Positions 50,748 through 58,624 of a stretch of DNA of 64,000 nt are shown here, piece by piece. The DNA comes from SHVO01 sp041906145 (GTDB lineage Bacteria; Pseudomonadota; Alphaproteobacteria; Rhodospirillales; Rhodospirillaceae), in contig JAYRJU010000004.1 of the NCBI GenBank assembly GCA_041906145.1, positions 262,685 through 326,684 of the forward strand. The letters are read 5' to 3'. The position numbers and the translations under genes were made by a program. Numbering within the stretch: position 1 is the first letter of the stretch; each line of letters starts with the position of its first letter. The notes under the pieces were generated by a model. It worked only from the letters and a program-made list of their open reading frames with translations, was not told the origin of the DNA and did not search any database.

Positions 50748-52916
50748 ATGGTAGCATCGCTTTTTACGAAGATTGACCGCGCACCATCAGGGCGCCGGCT
50801 CCGGCGCGCCGCGATGGCGTGTGTTTTTTCAGGCCTCGCCGCGGCCTTCCTATCCGCGCAAGCGCTGGGTCAGAGCACATCCGCGAAGACGAGCGCGGCC
50901 AAACCCGCCGCAACTCAAATCCTGCCGCTTCCTAAACCGCCGGTCCCAGAGCGCGCCGCGCCGATCTATACGCCGCCGTCCTCCCAGCCGGCCGCCGCGT
51001 CCGCCGGCTCGGCCGAGCCCCGCGTTCTGTCCGCGCGCGATCGCGACCTACTCGGCCAAGCCGTCAGGGCCGCGGGCAAACGCCAATGGTCCGCCGCCCG
51101 CCAGGCCGCCGGGCGAGCGAATAATCCTCTCGTCGCCAAAATCATCGAGTGGGCCTATATCCGTGAACCGGGTCAGCATGTGGGCTTCCTGGAGCGCACA
51201 TCATTTTTGACCGCCCACCCCGATTGGCCGTCGTCCGCCGAAATGCGGCGCCAGGCCGAGGCCTCCATCGACGACAATGTTTCTGCGGGCGCCATAACCG
51301 AGTGGTTCGCGAAGTATCCGCCGCTCACCACGGACGGTAAGGTCGCCTACGCACGCGCGCTCCGCCTCCAAGGCAAGACCGCCGAGGCCGACGCGCTGGC
51401 CCGCGAAGCGTGGCGCTCCGGCAGTTTCGACCGTACCGAGGAAAGTGAGTTCCTGCGCGATTTCGGGGCGGCGCTGACGCCGGATGATCACCGCGCGCGC
51501 GTCGATACCATCCTTTATACGGAACAGACCACCGCCGCTGAACGCCTGATGCCGCGCCTCAGCGATGATTACGCCAAAGTCGCGAAGGCGCGTATCGCGC
51601 TGATCGGATCCACGAAAAATGTGGAAGCGGCGGTCGCCGCTGTCCCGCAGTCGCTCCAGAACGATCCAGGTCTCATCTTCAATCGAATTCAGTGGCGCCG
51701 CGCCCGCGGCAACGATGATGAAGCGCGCGCCCTGATCCCCGAGTTTCCGTTGAATTCGCCGCGCCCGGATTTGTGGTGGCGTGAGCGCCACATCCTGGCG
51801 CGCGACGCCCTGGAGAAGGGTTTTATCACGGAAGCTTATCGCCTTGCCCGTCATCATGGCGCGACGGACGCCTTGAGTGTGTCCGAAGCCGAATGGCTGG
51901 CGGGCTGGATCGCGTTGCGGTTCTTGAAAGACGGCGAAGCGGCGCTGCCGCACTTCGAGAAGGTTTACGACACCGTGCAGATGCCGCTCAGCATCGCGAA
52001 GGGCGCCTATTGGGTCGGCCGCACGATGGAATTCCTCGGCCGCGCCGATCTTGCCAACGAATGGTACACGCGCGCGGCGGCCTACCCCACAACCTATTAC
52101 GGCCAGCTGTCCTTCTCGCGTCTCAAGGGTGGTCCGACCCCGCAATTGCCGCACGACCCCGTTCCAACCGCCGAAGAACGCGCCGCCTTCAATGCCCGCG
52201 AACTGACAAATGCTCTGCGCATGGTGCTCGAGGTTGACGCCAAACTCTATCAACGCGCGTTCGCGGTCGCCCTCGCCGACTCATCCGATCTCGCTGCCGA
52301 CCGTGAGATGGTTGCTGAAATCGCCAGTCGCTACAAACGGGCCGACCTTGGCGTGGTCATCGCGCGTCAATCGGCGCGCGACAAATTCGTCCTGCTCCAG
52401 CACGGCTACCCGGTGCCGGGATTCAAGTATCCCGCGGCGCCCGAACGCGCCCTCGTCCTTGCGATCACGCGCCAGGAGAGCAATTTCGACGTCGCGGCGC
52501 AAAGCCCTGTCGGCGCACGCGGTTTGATGCAGCTTATGCCGCCGACGGCGACCGCGGTTGCCCGTGCCAACAAGCTGAAGTTCGACCGCAACCGCCTTAC
52601 GTCGGACGGTTCTTACAATATCCAGCTCGGCGCTTCTTATCTCGACTCCCTCGTCAGAAGCTTCGGCGGTTCGTACATCATGGCGGCGGCCGCCTATAAC
52701 GCGGGCCCCAGCCGTCCACGCGCGTGGTCGCGCCAATTCGGCGATCCGCGCGATCCGTCCGTCGATGCCGTGGACTGGGTGGAACAGATTCCCTTCTCCG
52801 AAACGCGCACCTATGTGCAGCGCGTGATGGAGAACGTGATGGTGTACCGCGCGATGCTTAGCGATACGAAGCAGATCGGCGGCAACCTCGAAGCCGAACT
52901 GGCAAGGCGCGAGTAA
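50748..52916 (+). CDS. Soluble lytic murein transglycosylase (Slt70-like)
   Basis: I start at ATG 50748 (722 residues), giving a signal peptide ending 'SAQALGQ'. A long helical superhelix (about 100-560; for example 'LPHFEKVYDTVQMPLSIAKG') precedes the GH23 domain. There the catalytic Glu is in 'LAITRQESNFDVAAQSPVGA' followed by 'RGLMQLMPPTATAVA' and 'YIMAAAAYNAGPSRPRAWSR'. It cleaves peptidoglycan to 1,6-anhydro products in the periplasm. The linker after the signal is Pro/Ala-rich. Confidence 0.94.
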   Translation: MVASLFTKIDRAPSGRRLRRAAMACVFSGLAAAFLSAQALGQSTSAKTSAAKPAATQILPLPKPPVPERAAPIYTPPSSQPAAASAGSAEPRVLSARDRDLLGQAVRAAGKRQWSAARQAAGRANNPLVAKIIEWAYIREPGQHVGFLERTSFLTAHPDWPSSAEMRRQAEASIDDNVSAGAITEWFAKYPPLTTDGKVAYARALRLQGKTAEADALAREAWRSGSFDRTEESEFLRDFGAALTPDDHRARVDTILYTEQTTAAERLMPRLSDDYAKVAKARIALIGSTKNVEAAVAAVPQSLQNDPGLIFNRIQWRRARGNDDEARALIPEFPLNSPRPDLWWRERHILARDALEKGFITEAYRLARHHGATDALSVSEAEWLAGWIALRFLKDGEAALPHFEKVYDTVQMPLSIAKGAYWVGRTMEFLGRADLANEWYTRAAAYPTTYYGQLSFSRLKGGPTPQLPHDPVPTAEERAAFNARELTNALRMVLEVDAKLYQRAFAVALADSSDLAADREMVAEIASRYKRADLGVVIARQSARDKFVLLQHGYPVPGFKYPAAPERALVLAITRQESNFDVAAQSPVGARGLMQLMPPTATAVARANKLKFDRNRLTSDGSYNIQLGASYLDSLVRSFGGSYIMAAAAYNAGPSRPRAWSRQFGDPRDPSVDAVDWVEQIPFSETRTYVQRVMENVMVYRAMLSDTKQIGGNLEAELARRE

Positions 52917-53064
52917 GGACACGCGTCGTTTGCCTCATTCACCGCTTGTCATCCTTGCGCCCGCAGGGAGCGCGGATTCAGGGATGTCTCTTTCCTGCTC
53001 TATAAAATCAGAAACCAAAACCCCTTAGGTCCTCGCCCTTCGGCCAAGGACGACAGAAGAGAAT

Positions 53065-53096
53065 AAAAAAGGCGGCCACGACGGGCCGCCTTTTTT
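53065..53096. terminator. Bidirectional rho-independent terminator
   Basis: An A6-GGCGGCC-(ACGACG)-GGCCGCC-T6 hairpin lies between the convergent transglycosylase and bactofilin genes. Confidence 0.95.
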
Positions 53097-53114
53097 CATC
53101 ATCTCGAATTTTGA

Positions 53115-53582
53115 TCAGCCGGCGCCGACAATCGCCGGTTTGCCGAGGCTGGCGACACGGGCCGGAGCCGCAATGCGGTTCACGTCCATCACGCCCGCGG
53201 CGGTTTCGGTGATGCGCTTGCAATGACCTTCAATATAGGCGCCGGGCTCGATCGCGAGGCTTTCATGCTCGACGTCACCGGCCATACGGGCGGTCGAGGC
53301 CAGGAACACGCTTTTCGCGCGGATCATGCCCTTGATGGCGCCATGCATGCGAACGGTTTGCGCCACGACCTCACCGGTCACGGAACCTTTCACGCCGACG
53401 ATCAGCGCCTTACAGCGAATATCGCCGTGTACGACGCCGTCCACCTGGATTTCACCGCTCGAATTGAGATTGCCCTCGATGGTGAGATCCGAGCTGATGA
53501 TGGACGGGACCGCTTTCACGGCGACGCCGTCGTTGCGGATGTCCTGAGCCTGCGCTCCGTGCGGGTTAGTTCTTGAGAACAT
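53115..53582 (-). CDS. Bactofilin (polymer-forming cytoskeletal protein)
   Basis: A 155-residue protein with a central beta-helical bactofilin domain (about 28-125): 'IISSDLTIEGNLNSSGEIQV', 'DGVVHGDIRCKALIVGVKGS', 'AKSVFLASTARMAGDVEHES' and 'LAIEPGAYIEGHC'. Disordered ends flank the domain, as usual. Bactofilins scaffold local cell-wall synthesis. Its ATG lies inside the last 17 bp of the M23 peptidase gene, so translation is coupled; the bactofilin-M23 pairing is widespread. Confidence 0.94.
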   Translation of the reverse strand: MFSRTNPHGAQAQDIRNDGVAVKAVPSIISSDLTIEGNLNSSGEIQVDGVVHGDIRCKALIVGVKGSVTGEVVAQTVRMHGAIKGMIRAKSVFLASTARMAGDVEHESLAIEPGAYIEGHCKRITETAAGVMDVNRIAAPARVASLGKPAIVGAG

Positions 53583-54999
53583 TGCTCCCTGCCTTCAGAA
53601 ACTTCAGGGGGTTGACGGGACGTCCGTTGACCTGGACCTCGTAATGAACGTGCGGGCCCGAGCAGCGGCCGCTGCAGCCAATTTGGCCAATATTGTCGCC
53701 GCGCTTCACCACGTCGCCCACCTTCACAAGGATGCGCGACATGTGGCCGTAGCGGGTGAGCAGGCCCATCCCATGATCGATCTCGACCATGCGGCCGTAA
53801 TTGCCGTCGAAGTCGGCGTGCGTGACCTTGCCGTCGCCGGTCGCGAAGATCGGCTCACGCATGTCGGCGCCCATATCGAGCCCTTGATGCTGGGCATAAG
53901 AACCCGTGAACGGGTCCTTGCGAACGCCGAAACCGGAGTTCATGTCCCACTTCTTCACCGGTTGATCGAGCGGCAGGCGGATCATGAGACCACGCAGGTC
54001 CTGCAGACGGTCGACATTCGCGTTCAACTGATTAAGCGATTCATTCAGCGGGCCGGATTCGCTTGGCACCGCGGACAGCGGGATCAGCGGGCCGCCCTGG
54101 CCCTTGCCGCCCTTCTGACGCTGTACGAGCAGATCGACATCGAGCCCCGTGACGCTGAGCGAAGTCTCGATGTCGGCGATCTTGGTTTCCGTGGCTTCCG
54201 CGAAGCGGTGATAGAGCAGGAGCTGATTGCTCTCCATGTCACGGATCTGGTTTTCCAGGGAGGCTACCTTTTGGGTAAGGCTCTCGCGTTCGGAGACGGC
54301 GAGATCGCGCTGAAGCACGACCTGGCGAAGCTCGAGGCTATCGGTCGCGATGAACGGCGTCTTCTGGTGATGGCCGACGACGTCCACCATCGACTTCTCG
54401 AGATCGGACAGCTCGGACAGAAGCGCCTTGCGCGCGTCGTCCACATGGCCGCGCTCAAGCTTTGACTTGCTGAGTGCCAGTTCGGTGTTGCCGGAATCGC
54501 CGGAGAGGGCGCCGACCGGATCCGCCAGCGCTTCCTTGGCGCGCGTCGTGAACTTGGAAACCAAGGTCTTCTTGGCGCTCGGCGCGTCGCCTGCCTTGGA
54601 CTTCATCAGCTCGACTTCTTTTTCCGCCAAGGACAGGGACTTGGTGTAGTTGTCTTCCAAGTCCTTGGTGAGGTCGGCGACACGTTCCTTGTAGATCGAG
54701 ACTTGCGCGAGCAATTGCTCGTAACCGACGCGGGCGTCCTTGATCTCGGTGTTTTTCGCGCGAATGCGCTCGCCATGGTTCATCGCCAGGCCGGAGCTCA
54801 GCAGCGTCCAGGTGCCAAGGATGATCCCGACCGTGACGAGCACGGCCTGGCGGTTGGTGGAAAGTCTAAGAGTCCGCATGTGCTCGCCCGAACGCACAAT
54901 CAGCTGCCGTTCCGGGAAGAAACGCTGAAGCAGTTTCTGCGCGCGGCTTAGGCCGCGGTCCTGCGGATCAAATTTCGAGTGTGGTTTACCTGAAAACAC
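53566..54999 (-). CDS. M23 (LytM-type) peptidoglycan endopeptidase
   Basis: A 477-residue inner-membrane protein. A cytoplasmic N-terminus of about 50 residues leads into one membrane helix ('RQAVLVTVGIILGTWTLLSS'), a long coiled coil (about 80-300, rich in 'LTKDLEDN' and 'LENQIRDMESN' heptads) and a C-terminal M23 domain. Zinc ligands are visible in 'YAQHQGLDMGADMREPIFAT' and 'CSGPHVHYEVQVNGRPVNPL'. The enzyme cuts peptide cross-links. With the downstream bactofilin it resembles cell-shape modules known from other alphaproteobacteria and Helicobacter. Confidence 0.94.
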   Translation of the reverse strand: MFSGKPHSKFDPQDRGLSRAQKLLQRFFPERQLIVRSGEHMRTLRLSTNRQAVLVTVGIILGTWTLLSSGLAMNHGERIRAKNTEIKDARVGYEQLLAQVSIYKERVADLTKDLEDNYTKSLSLAEKEVELMKSKAGDAPSAKKTLVSKFTTRAKEALADPVGALSGDSGNTELALSKSKLERGHVDDARKALLSELSDLEKSMVDVVGHHQKTPFIATDSLELRQVVLQRDLAVSERESLTQKVASLENQIRDMESNQLLLYHRFAEATETKIADIETSLSVTGLDVDLLVQRQKGGKGQGGPLIPLSAVPSESGPLNESLNQLNANVDRLQDLRGLMIRLPLDQPVKKWDMNSGFGVRKDPFTGSYAQHQGLDMGADMREPIFATGDGKVTHADFDGNYGRMVEIDHGMGLLTRYGHMSRILVKVGDVVKRGDNIGQIGCSGRCSGPHVHYEVQVNGRPVNPLKFLKAGSNVLKN

Positions 55000-55355
55000 G
55001 CCGTCCCCTCTCTCGATGACACGTAGTTCATCCGGCCCGGCCGTGTTCTTATTGTTGCTATCGTTCCGGGCTCAGCCCCTCGCGTTTCCAAACCGGCTTT
55101 ACGCTCTTGTTGGACGCTTTCGGCTTTTCGACGGGTTGCCCCCAACCGGGTCGAATGAAGCAATGAAATTGCGTCCGGCGTTCGGAAACTACAAACAGCC
55201 GCGCGTATCCTGCCTATTCTAGGCCCGAAATTCAAAGAGAAAGTAAACTTGCCAAAAGGTATTTTATATCAAAGCAATGAGGTTCGTTTTTACAGTATAA
55301 AAGTGAGCCCTTTTTGCCACCGGACCGTTGCAAAATTTCGACCCCTAACACTTTA
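55000..55355. other. 356-bp intergenic region between divergent M23 and pgpA genes
   Basis: No gene, RNA or repeat is recognisable. 55200-55320 is AT-rich and should carry the promoters of both neighbours, but I see no hexamer pair good enough to name. Confidence 0.5.
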
Positions 55356-55877
55356 ATGCCACACGTGTTTTCCACATCCTTCCGCAAGACTGCGCCCCAG
55401 AATCTCGTCCTGTCCTGGTTCGGGTGCGGCTATGCCAAACGGGCTCCCGGAACGGTCGGGTCGGCCGGCGCGCTGCCCTTTGCTTGGGCGATTCAGGCCG
55501 CCGGGGTGCCCTGGGCCCTGCCGCTGGCCAGCCTGATCGCCTTTGTCCTAGGCTGCTGGCTGTCGGCCCGTCACCTGCGGGAACTGGGAGTGGAAGGGGG
55601 AGATCCCCAATGGATCGTCCTCGACGAGGTCGCCGGCGTGTGGCTGGCGGTTTCGCTGATTGATCCTTCGTGGCTGTCCTATGCCCTCGGCTTCCTCCTG
55701 TTCCGGCTGTTCGACATCTGGAAACCTTGGCCGATTGGCTGGGTGGACCGCAGCGTTAAGGGCGGACTGGGCGTTATGCTGGACGACTACCTCGCCGGCT
55801 TGTTCGCTGCGCTTCTTCTTTACGCGGCCACCCTCATGTGGTGGATTGGTCCCGCCTCCACATTCGTTTCACAATGA
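55356..55877 (+). CDS. pgpA: Phosphatidylglycerophosphatase A
   Basis: A 173-residue membrane enzyme (ATG 55356) that dephosphorylates phosphatidylglycerol-phosphate. 'SWFGCGYAKRAPGTVGSAGA', 'DPQWIVLDEVAGVWLAVSLI' and 'FRLFDIWKPWPIGWVDRSVK' carry the acidic and basic active-site residues. 'GGLGVMLDDYLAGLFAALLL' is the final conserved helix. It overlaps cinA by 4 bp. Confidence 0.94.
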   Translation: MPHVFSTSFRKTAPQNLVLSWFGCGYAKRAPGTVGSAGALPFAWAIQAAGVPWALPLASLIAFVLGCWLSARHLRELGVEGGDPQWIVLDEVAGVWLAVSLIDPSWLSYALGFLLFRLFDIWKPWPIGWVDRSVKGGLGVMLDDYLAGLFAALLLYAATLMWWIGPASTFVSQ

Positions 55878-56395
55878 CCGAACTTCCCACCGACCTCACC
55901 GATCTCGCTCATGATGTACTCGACGCGGCGCGCGCCGCGAATAAGCGCATCGTCACCGCGGAATCCTGCACCGGCGGATTGATCGCGGGTTGCCTGACCG
56001 CGATCCCTGGGTCTTCGGACGCCGTTGAGGGCGGCCTGATCACTTACTCCAATGAAGCGAAGGTCAGCCTACTTGGCGTGCCGCGCGACGCGATTGCCGA
56101 GAACGGCGCGGTGAGCGACGTCGTCGCATCCGCGATGGCCGAAGGCGCCCTGGCCGCGAGCGGCGCCGACATCGCGATTTCGGTGACGGGGATAGCCGGA
56201 CCCGGCGGCGGCAGCAAAGAAAAGCCGGTGGGCCTCGTCTACATGGCTTTGGCCGAGACGGGCCGAGATGCTCTGGTGAAGCGTTATGTGTTCGCTGGGA
56301 CGCGAACCGATGTGCGGCGCGCTTCGGTAGGCGCCGCCCTCGAACTTCTACTCAGCGCGCTGCGCGCGCCGCTGGAGGCCGAACCAGCGGAATAA
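55874..56395 (+). CDS. CinA-family nicotinamide-nucleotide amidohydrolase
   Basis: A 173-residue stand-alone CinA C-terminal domain (PncC type) starting at ATG 55874, coupled to pgpA by ATGA. 'KRIVTAESCTGGLIAGCLTA', 'GGLITYSNEAKVSLLGV' and 'ISVTGIAGPGGGSKEKPVGL' are diagnostic. It deamidates nicotinamide mononucleotide to NaMN in NAD recycling; the N-terminal competence-like domain is absent. Confidence 0.94.
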   Translation: MTELPTDLTDLAHDVLDAARAANKRIVTAESCTGGLIAGCLTAIPGSSDAVEGGLITYSNEAKVSLLGVPRDAIAENGAVSDVVASAMAEGALAASGADIAISVTGIAGPGGGSKEKPVGLVYMALAETGRDALVKRYVFAGTRTDVRRASVGAALELLLSALRAPLEAEPAE

Positions 56396-56419
56396 GCTGG
56401 TCCGGCCCAAAACTCAGCC

Positions 56420-57322
56420 TTATTTCGCCTGGCCCTTAGACGCGATAACCTTCTTGATCGCATCGACGGTGACTTTCGTACGGAAGTCGATGACGTCCTT
56501 GGCCCACTTCTGGTTCGCGGCCTTATCGGCGAACGAGACGCCGGCGAGAGTCGCCGTGTTGGTTTTGATGCGCTCATCGAGGCGCACTTCGGAGGGATGT
56601 TCAGCCAGGATGTTGAGGGTGATGCCGATGCTGTCGTGCAGTCCTTCGTTCGGGTCCGCCTGTTTCAGGACGCCCTTCTCGCGCAGCATCTTCTCGACGT
56701 TGTCGTAGTTATAGTACTCCGGGATCACGGCGGCGATTGTCTTGGCGTCGCTCAGTTTCTGGCTCACCGCGGCAGCGCCCTTCATATTGCCGCCGCTGTC
56801 GCCGATGAAGAAAATCTTTTCAAAGCCGTGCGCTTTCAAGCTACCGGCGATATCGCCGAGCAGCGCTTCATAGGTCGCCTGGCTGACGGTGATGGTTCCC
56901 ATCGTCGTCATGTGTCCGGTCTTCGGCTCGATGCCGCCTTCCGGCACGAATTTCACCACCGGCGCGCACAGCGCATCACCGAGAGCCTTCGCGATGGCTT
57001 CGCAGTTGGTTTCCAGCACCCAGTTGTGCTTGCCGAGGGTGAGCCACGGGCCGTTCGGCTCCATGCCGCCGGTCGGGATGATGATGGTCTTCTTACCCGC
57101 CGCCATCGCATCGCGGACGTCGATCCACGTCATCTTCTCCAGCCACACCGTGTTCGCTTTCGGCAACGGGTTGACGACGTCTTTGCAGTTATACTTGTTC
57201 TTGGCGCAATCGCCGCCGCCCATGGACTTGCCGTCGTTCGGCGAGACTTGAGCAAGCGCGGCGGTGGAAAAAGCGGCCGTCAGCGCGGCCGCGAGCAACG
57301 TGCGCGAAATCGAAAATGTCAT
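56420..57322 (-). CDS. Secreted creatininase-family protein with atypical metal site
   Basis: I start at ATG 57322 behind GGAGGA (300 residues), which gives a Sec signal ending 'AALA'. The creatininase fold is clear ('KKTIIIPTGGMEPNGPWLTL', 'EAIAKALGDALCAPVVKFVP', 'YEALLGDIAGSLKAHGFEKI', 'FFIGDSGGNMKGAAA', 'NEGLHDSIGITLNIL'). Classical metal ligands are altered: the usual E-x-HGPHLP reads EPNGPWLT, GHGGN reads GDSGGN, and HAG..ET reads HDSIGIT. Either metals are bound differently or the reaction differs from amidohydrolysis. It lies beyond the terminator of cluster B, on the same strand. Confidence 0.82.
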   Translation of the reverse strand: MTFSISRTLLAAALTAAFSTAALAQVSPNDGKSMGGGDCAKNKYNCKDVVNPLPKANTVWLEKMTWIDVRDAMAAGKKTIIIPTGGMEPNGPWLTLGKHNWVLETNCEAIAKALGDALCAPVVKFVPEGGIEPKTGHMTTMGTITVSQATYEALLGDIAGSLKAHGFEKIFFIGDSGGNMKGAAAVSQKLSDAKTIAAVIPEYYNYDNVEKMLREKGVLKQADPNEGLHDSIGITLNILAEHPSEVRLDERIKTNTATLAGVSFADKAANQKWAKDVIDFRTKVTVDAIKKVIASKGQAK

Positions 57323-57420
57323 GAGATCCTCCCCGGGGATTGGTTTCGCTGGTCCTACTCTCTCCCGCGCGTCCGAGGTTTGTCCAGGCGGGGGGCCTCG
57401 AAACCTACTCATGAGGTCAT

Positions 57421-57453
57421 AAAAAAAAGAGAGGGGATTTCTCCCCTCTCTTT
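57421..57453 (-). terminator. Terminator of the cluster B operon
   Basis: The stem AAAGAGAGGGG/CCCCTCTCTTT is followed on the minus strand by a run of T, 24 bp past the stop of the last cluster B gene. Confidence 0.93.
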
Positions 57454-57476
57454 CTATTGTAACAGGGTGTTCTCTT

Positions 57477-58583
57477 TTAGCGCGCGGGCACGGGCTCCGC
57501 GGCCGCGCCCTTGTCACCCTTCGCCGCAACCTGCTGCGCCGGATGGATGATGTAGACCTGCGAGAACTTCACGTCCCACGCCGCAGAGATGGCCGTGTTG
57601 CGGCCATTGGCGTCCGGGGCGAAGTCCGCATTGCGGTACAGCGCCTTGTATTCGGACGGCAGCGACTCTTGGCCGTACGAACGGTGGTGCGTGCCCCAGT
57701 TCTGGCCGAGGGCGTTATAGAAACGTTCGATATCGATATAGCCGCCCATGAGGCCCTCGGCACCCGTTTCGGTCAGCTTCAGCTTCAAGCGCCACTCGTG
57801 GATGTCCATCTTCGGCACGCCGCGCGCCGTGGATTCCGGCATTGTCACGCGCTTCGGTTCGGTCATCAGCACGCCGTCGACGATCTTGCCTTTCACGGTG
57901 TGGATGAACTGCTTGCCCCAACGCATGTCGATGCGCTGGCTGCCGCCGGCGATAAAATCGCCCGCCGCGTTCGAGTACAGCGGATCGCGGCCGCGATACA
58001 GCGTGACGGTGACGTCATCGTCGTTGGTCAGGCTGTCGACGTCCGTGATTTCGAACATCGTGCGGTTATATTCGAACTTCTGCTGATAGCTTTTCACGAA
58101 ATGGCGCGACTGACCTTCCGGACCACGCCAGCCGACGATGCAGCCGATGACGCGATAGAGCTGATTGTCGATGCCCTTTTCGCCGTCCGGGCTGGTGAAG
58201 TCCTTCGGACCCACTTTGCCGTCGAGGTTAAGGCCGATCCCAATGTTGCCGGCCGGCTCCTTGAATGGTTGCGGCTCCCACGAGGTGTCGGTCGTCGGGT
58301 TCCACCACTCCTGCTCATACTTGAGCTGGGTGTCGGCGACCGTGCGCTTCGTGCCTTCCGGGAAAAACTTCACGAACTGCTCACGCGGGCCATCGTTGAA
58401 GCCGTTCGGGCATTCGGCCTTCGCATCCGCCGTCTGATAAACCGCCATCGCCTTCGAATTCAGCACGAAGCCGATCTTGCGATCCTTGAGGATCGACTCA
58501 TCCGCAGAGGCGCTGCCTGCAACGGCCGTGATGCTGAGGGCCGCGAGTGCGGTCGTCGACAGCAATTTCTTAAAACCACGCAT
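57477..58583 (-). CDS. Secreted protein of unrecognised family, last gene of cluster B
   Basis: A 368-residue protein (SD GGAGA, ATG 58583) with a signal peptide ending 'AGSASA'. I recognise no domain. Notable segments are 'AECPNGFNDGPREQFVKFFP', 'TSPDGEKGIDNQLYRVIGC', 'GWRGPEGQSRHFVKSYQQKF', 'MFEITDVDSLTNDDDVTVTL', 'GGSQRIDMRWGKQFIHTVKG', 'GLMGGYIDIERFYNAL' and 'AWDVKFSQVYIIHPAQQV'. The alternation of aromatic and charged residues suggests a beta-sandwich, and two Cys could pair. The C-terminal 40 percent is shared with the cluster A stump (4591-5079), so this protein is a regular component of the module. Confidence 0.8.
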   Translation of the reverse strand: MRGFKKLLSTTALAALSITAVAGSASADESILKDRKIGFVLNSKAMAVYQTADAKAECPNGFNDGPREQFVKFFPEGTKRTVADTQLKYEQEWWNPTTDTSWEPQPFKEPAGNIGIGLNLDGKVGPKDFTSPDGEKGIDNQLYRVIGCIVGWRGPEGQSRHFVKSYQQKFEYNRTMFEITDVDSLTNDDDVTVTLYRGRDPLYSNAAGDFIAGGSQRIDMRWGKQFIHTVKGKIVDGVLMTEPKRVTMPESTARGVPKMDIHEWRLKLKLTETGAEGLMGGYIDIERFYNALGQNWGTHHRSYGQESLPSEYKALYRNADFAPDANGRNTAISAAWDVKFSQVYIIHPAQQVAAKGDKGAAAEPVPAR

Positions 58584-58624
58584 TGGGTTTCTCCTTCCCG
58601 AATCCCGGATTATTCGTCGGCATC

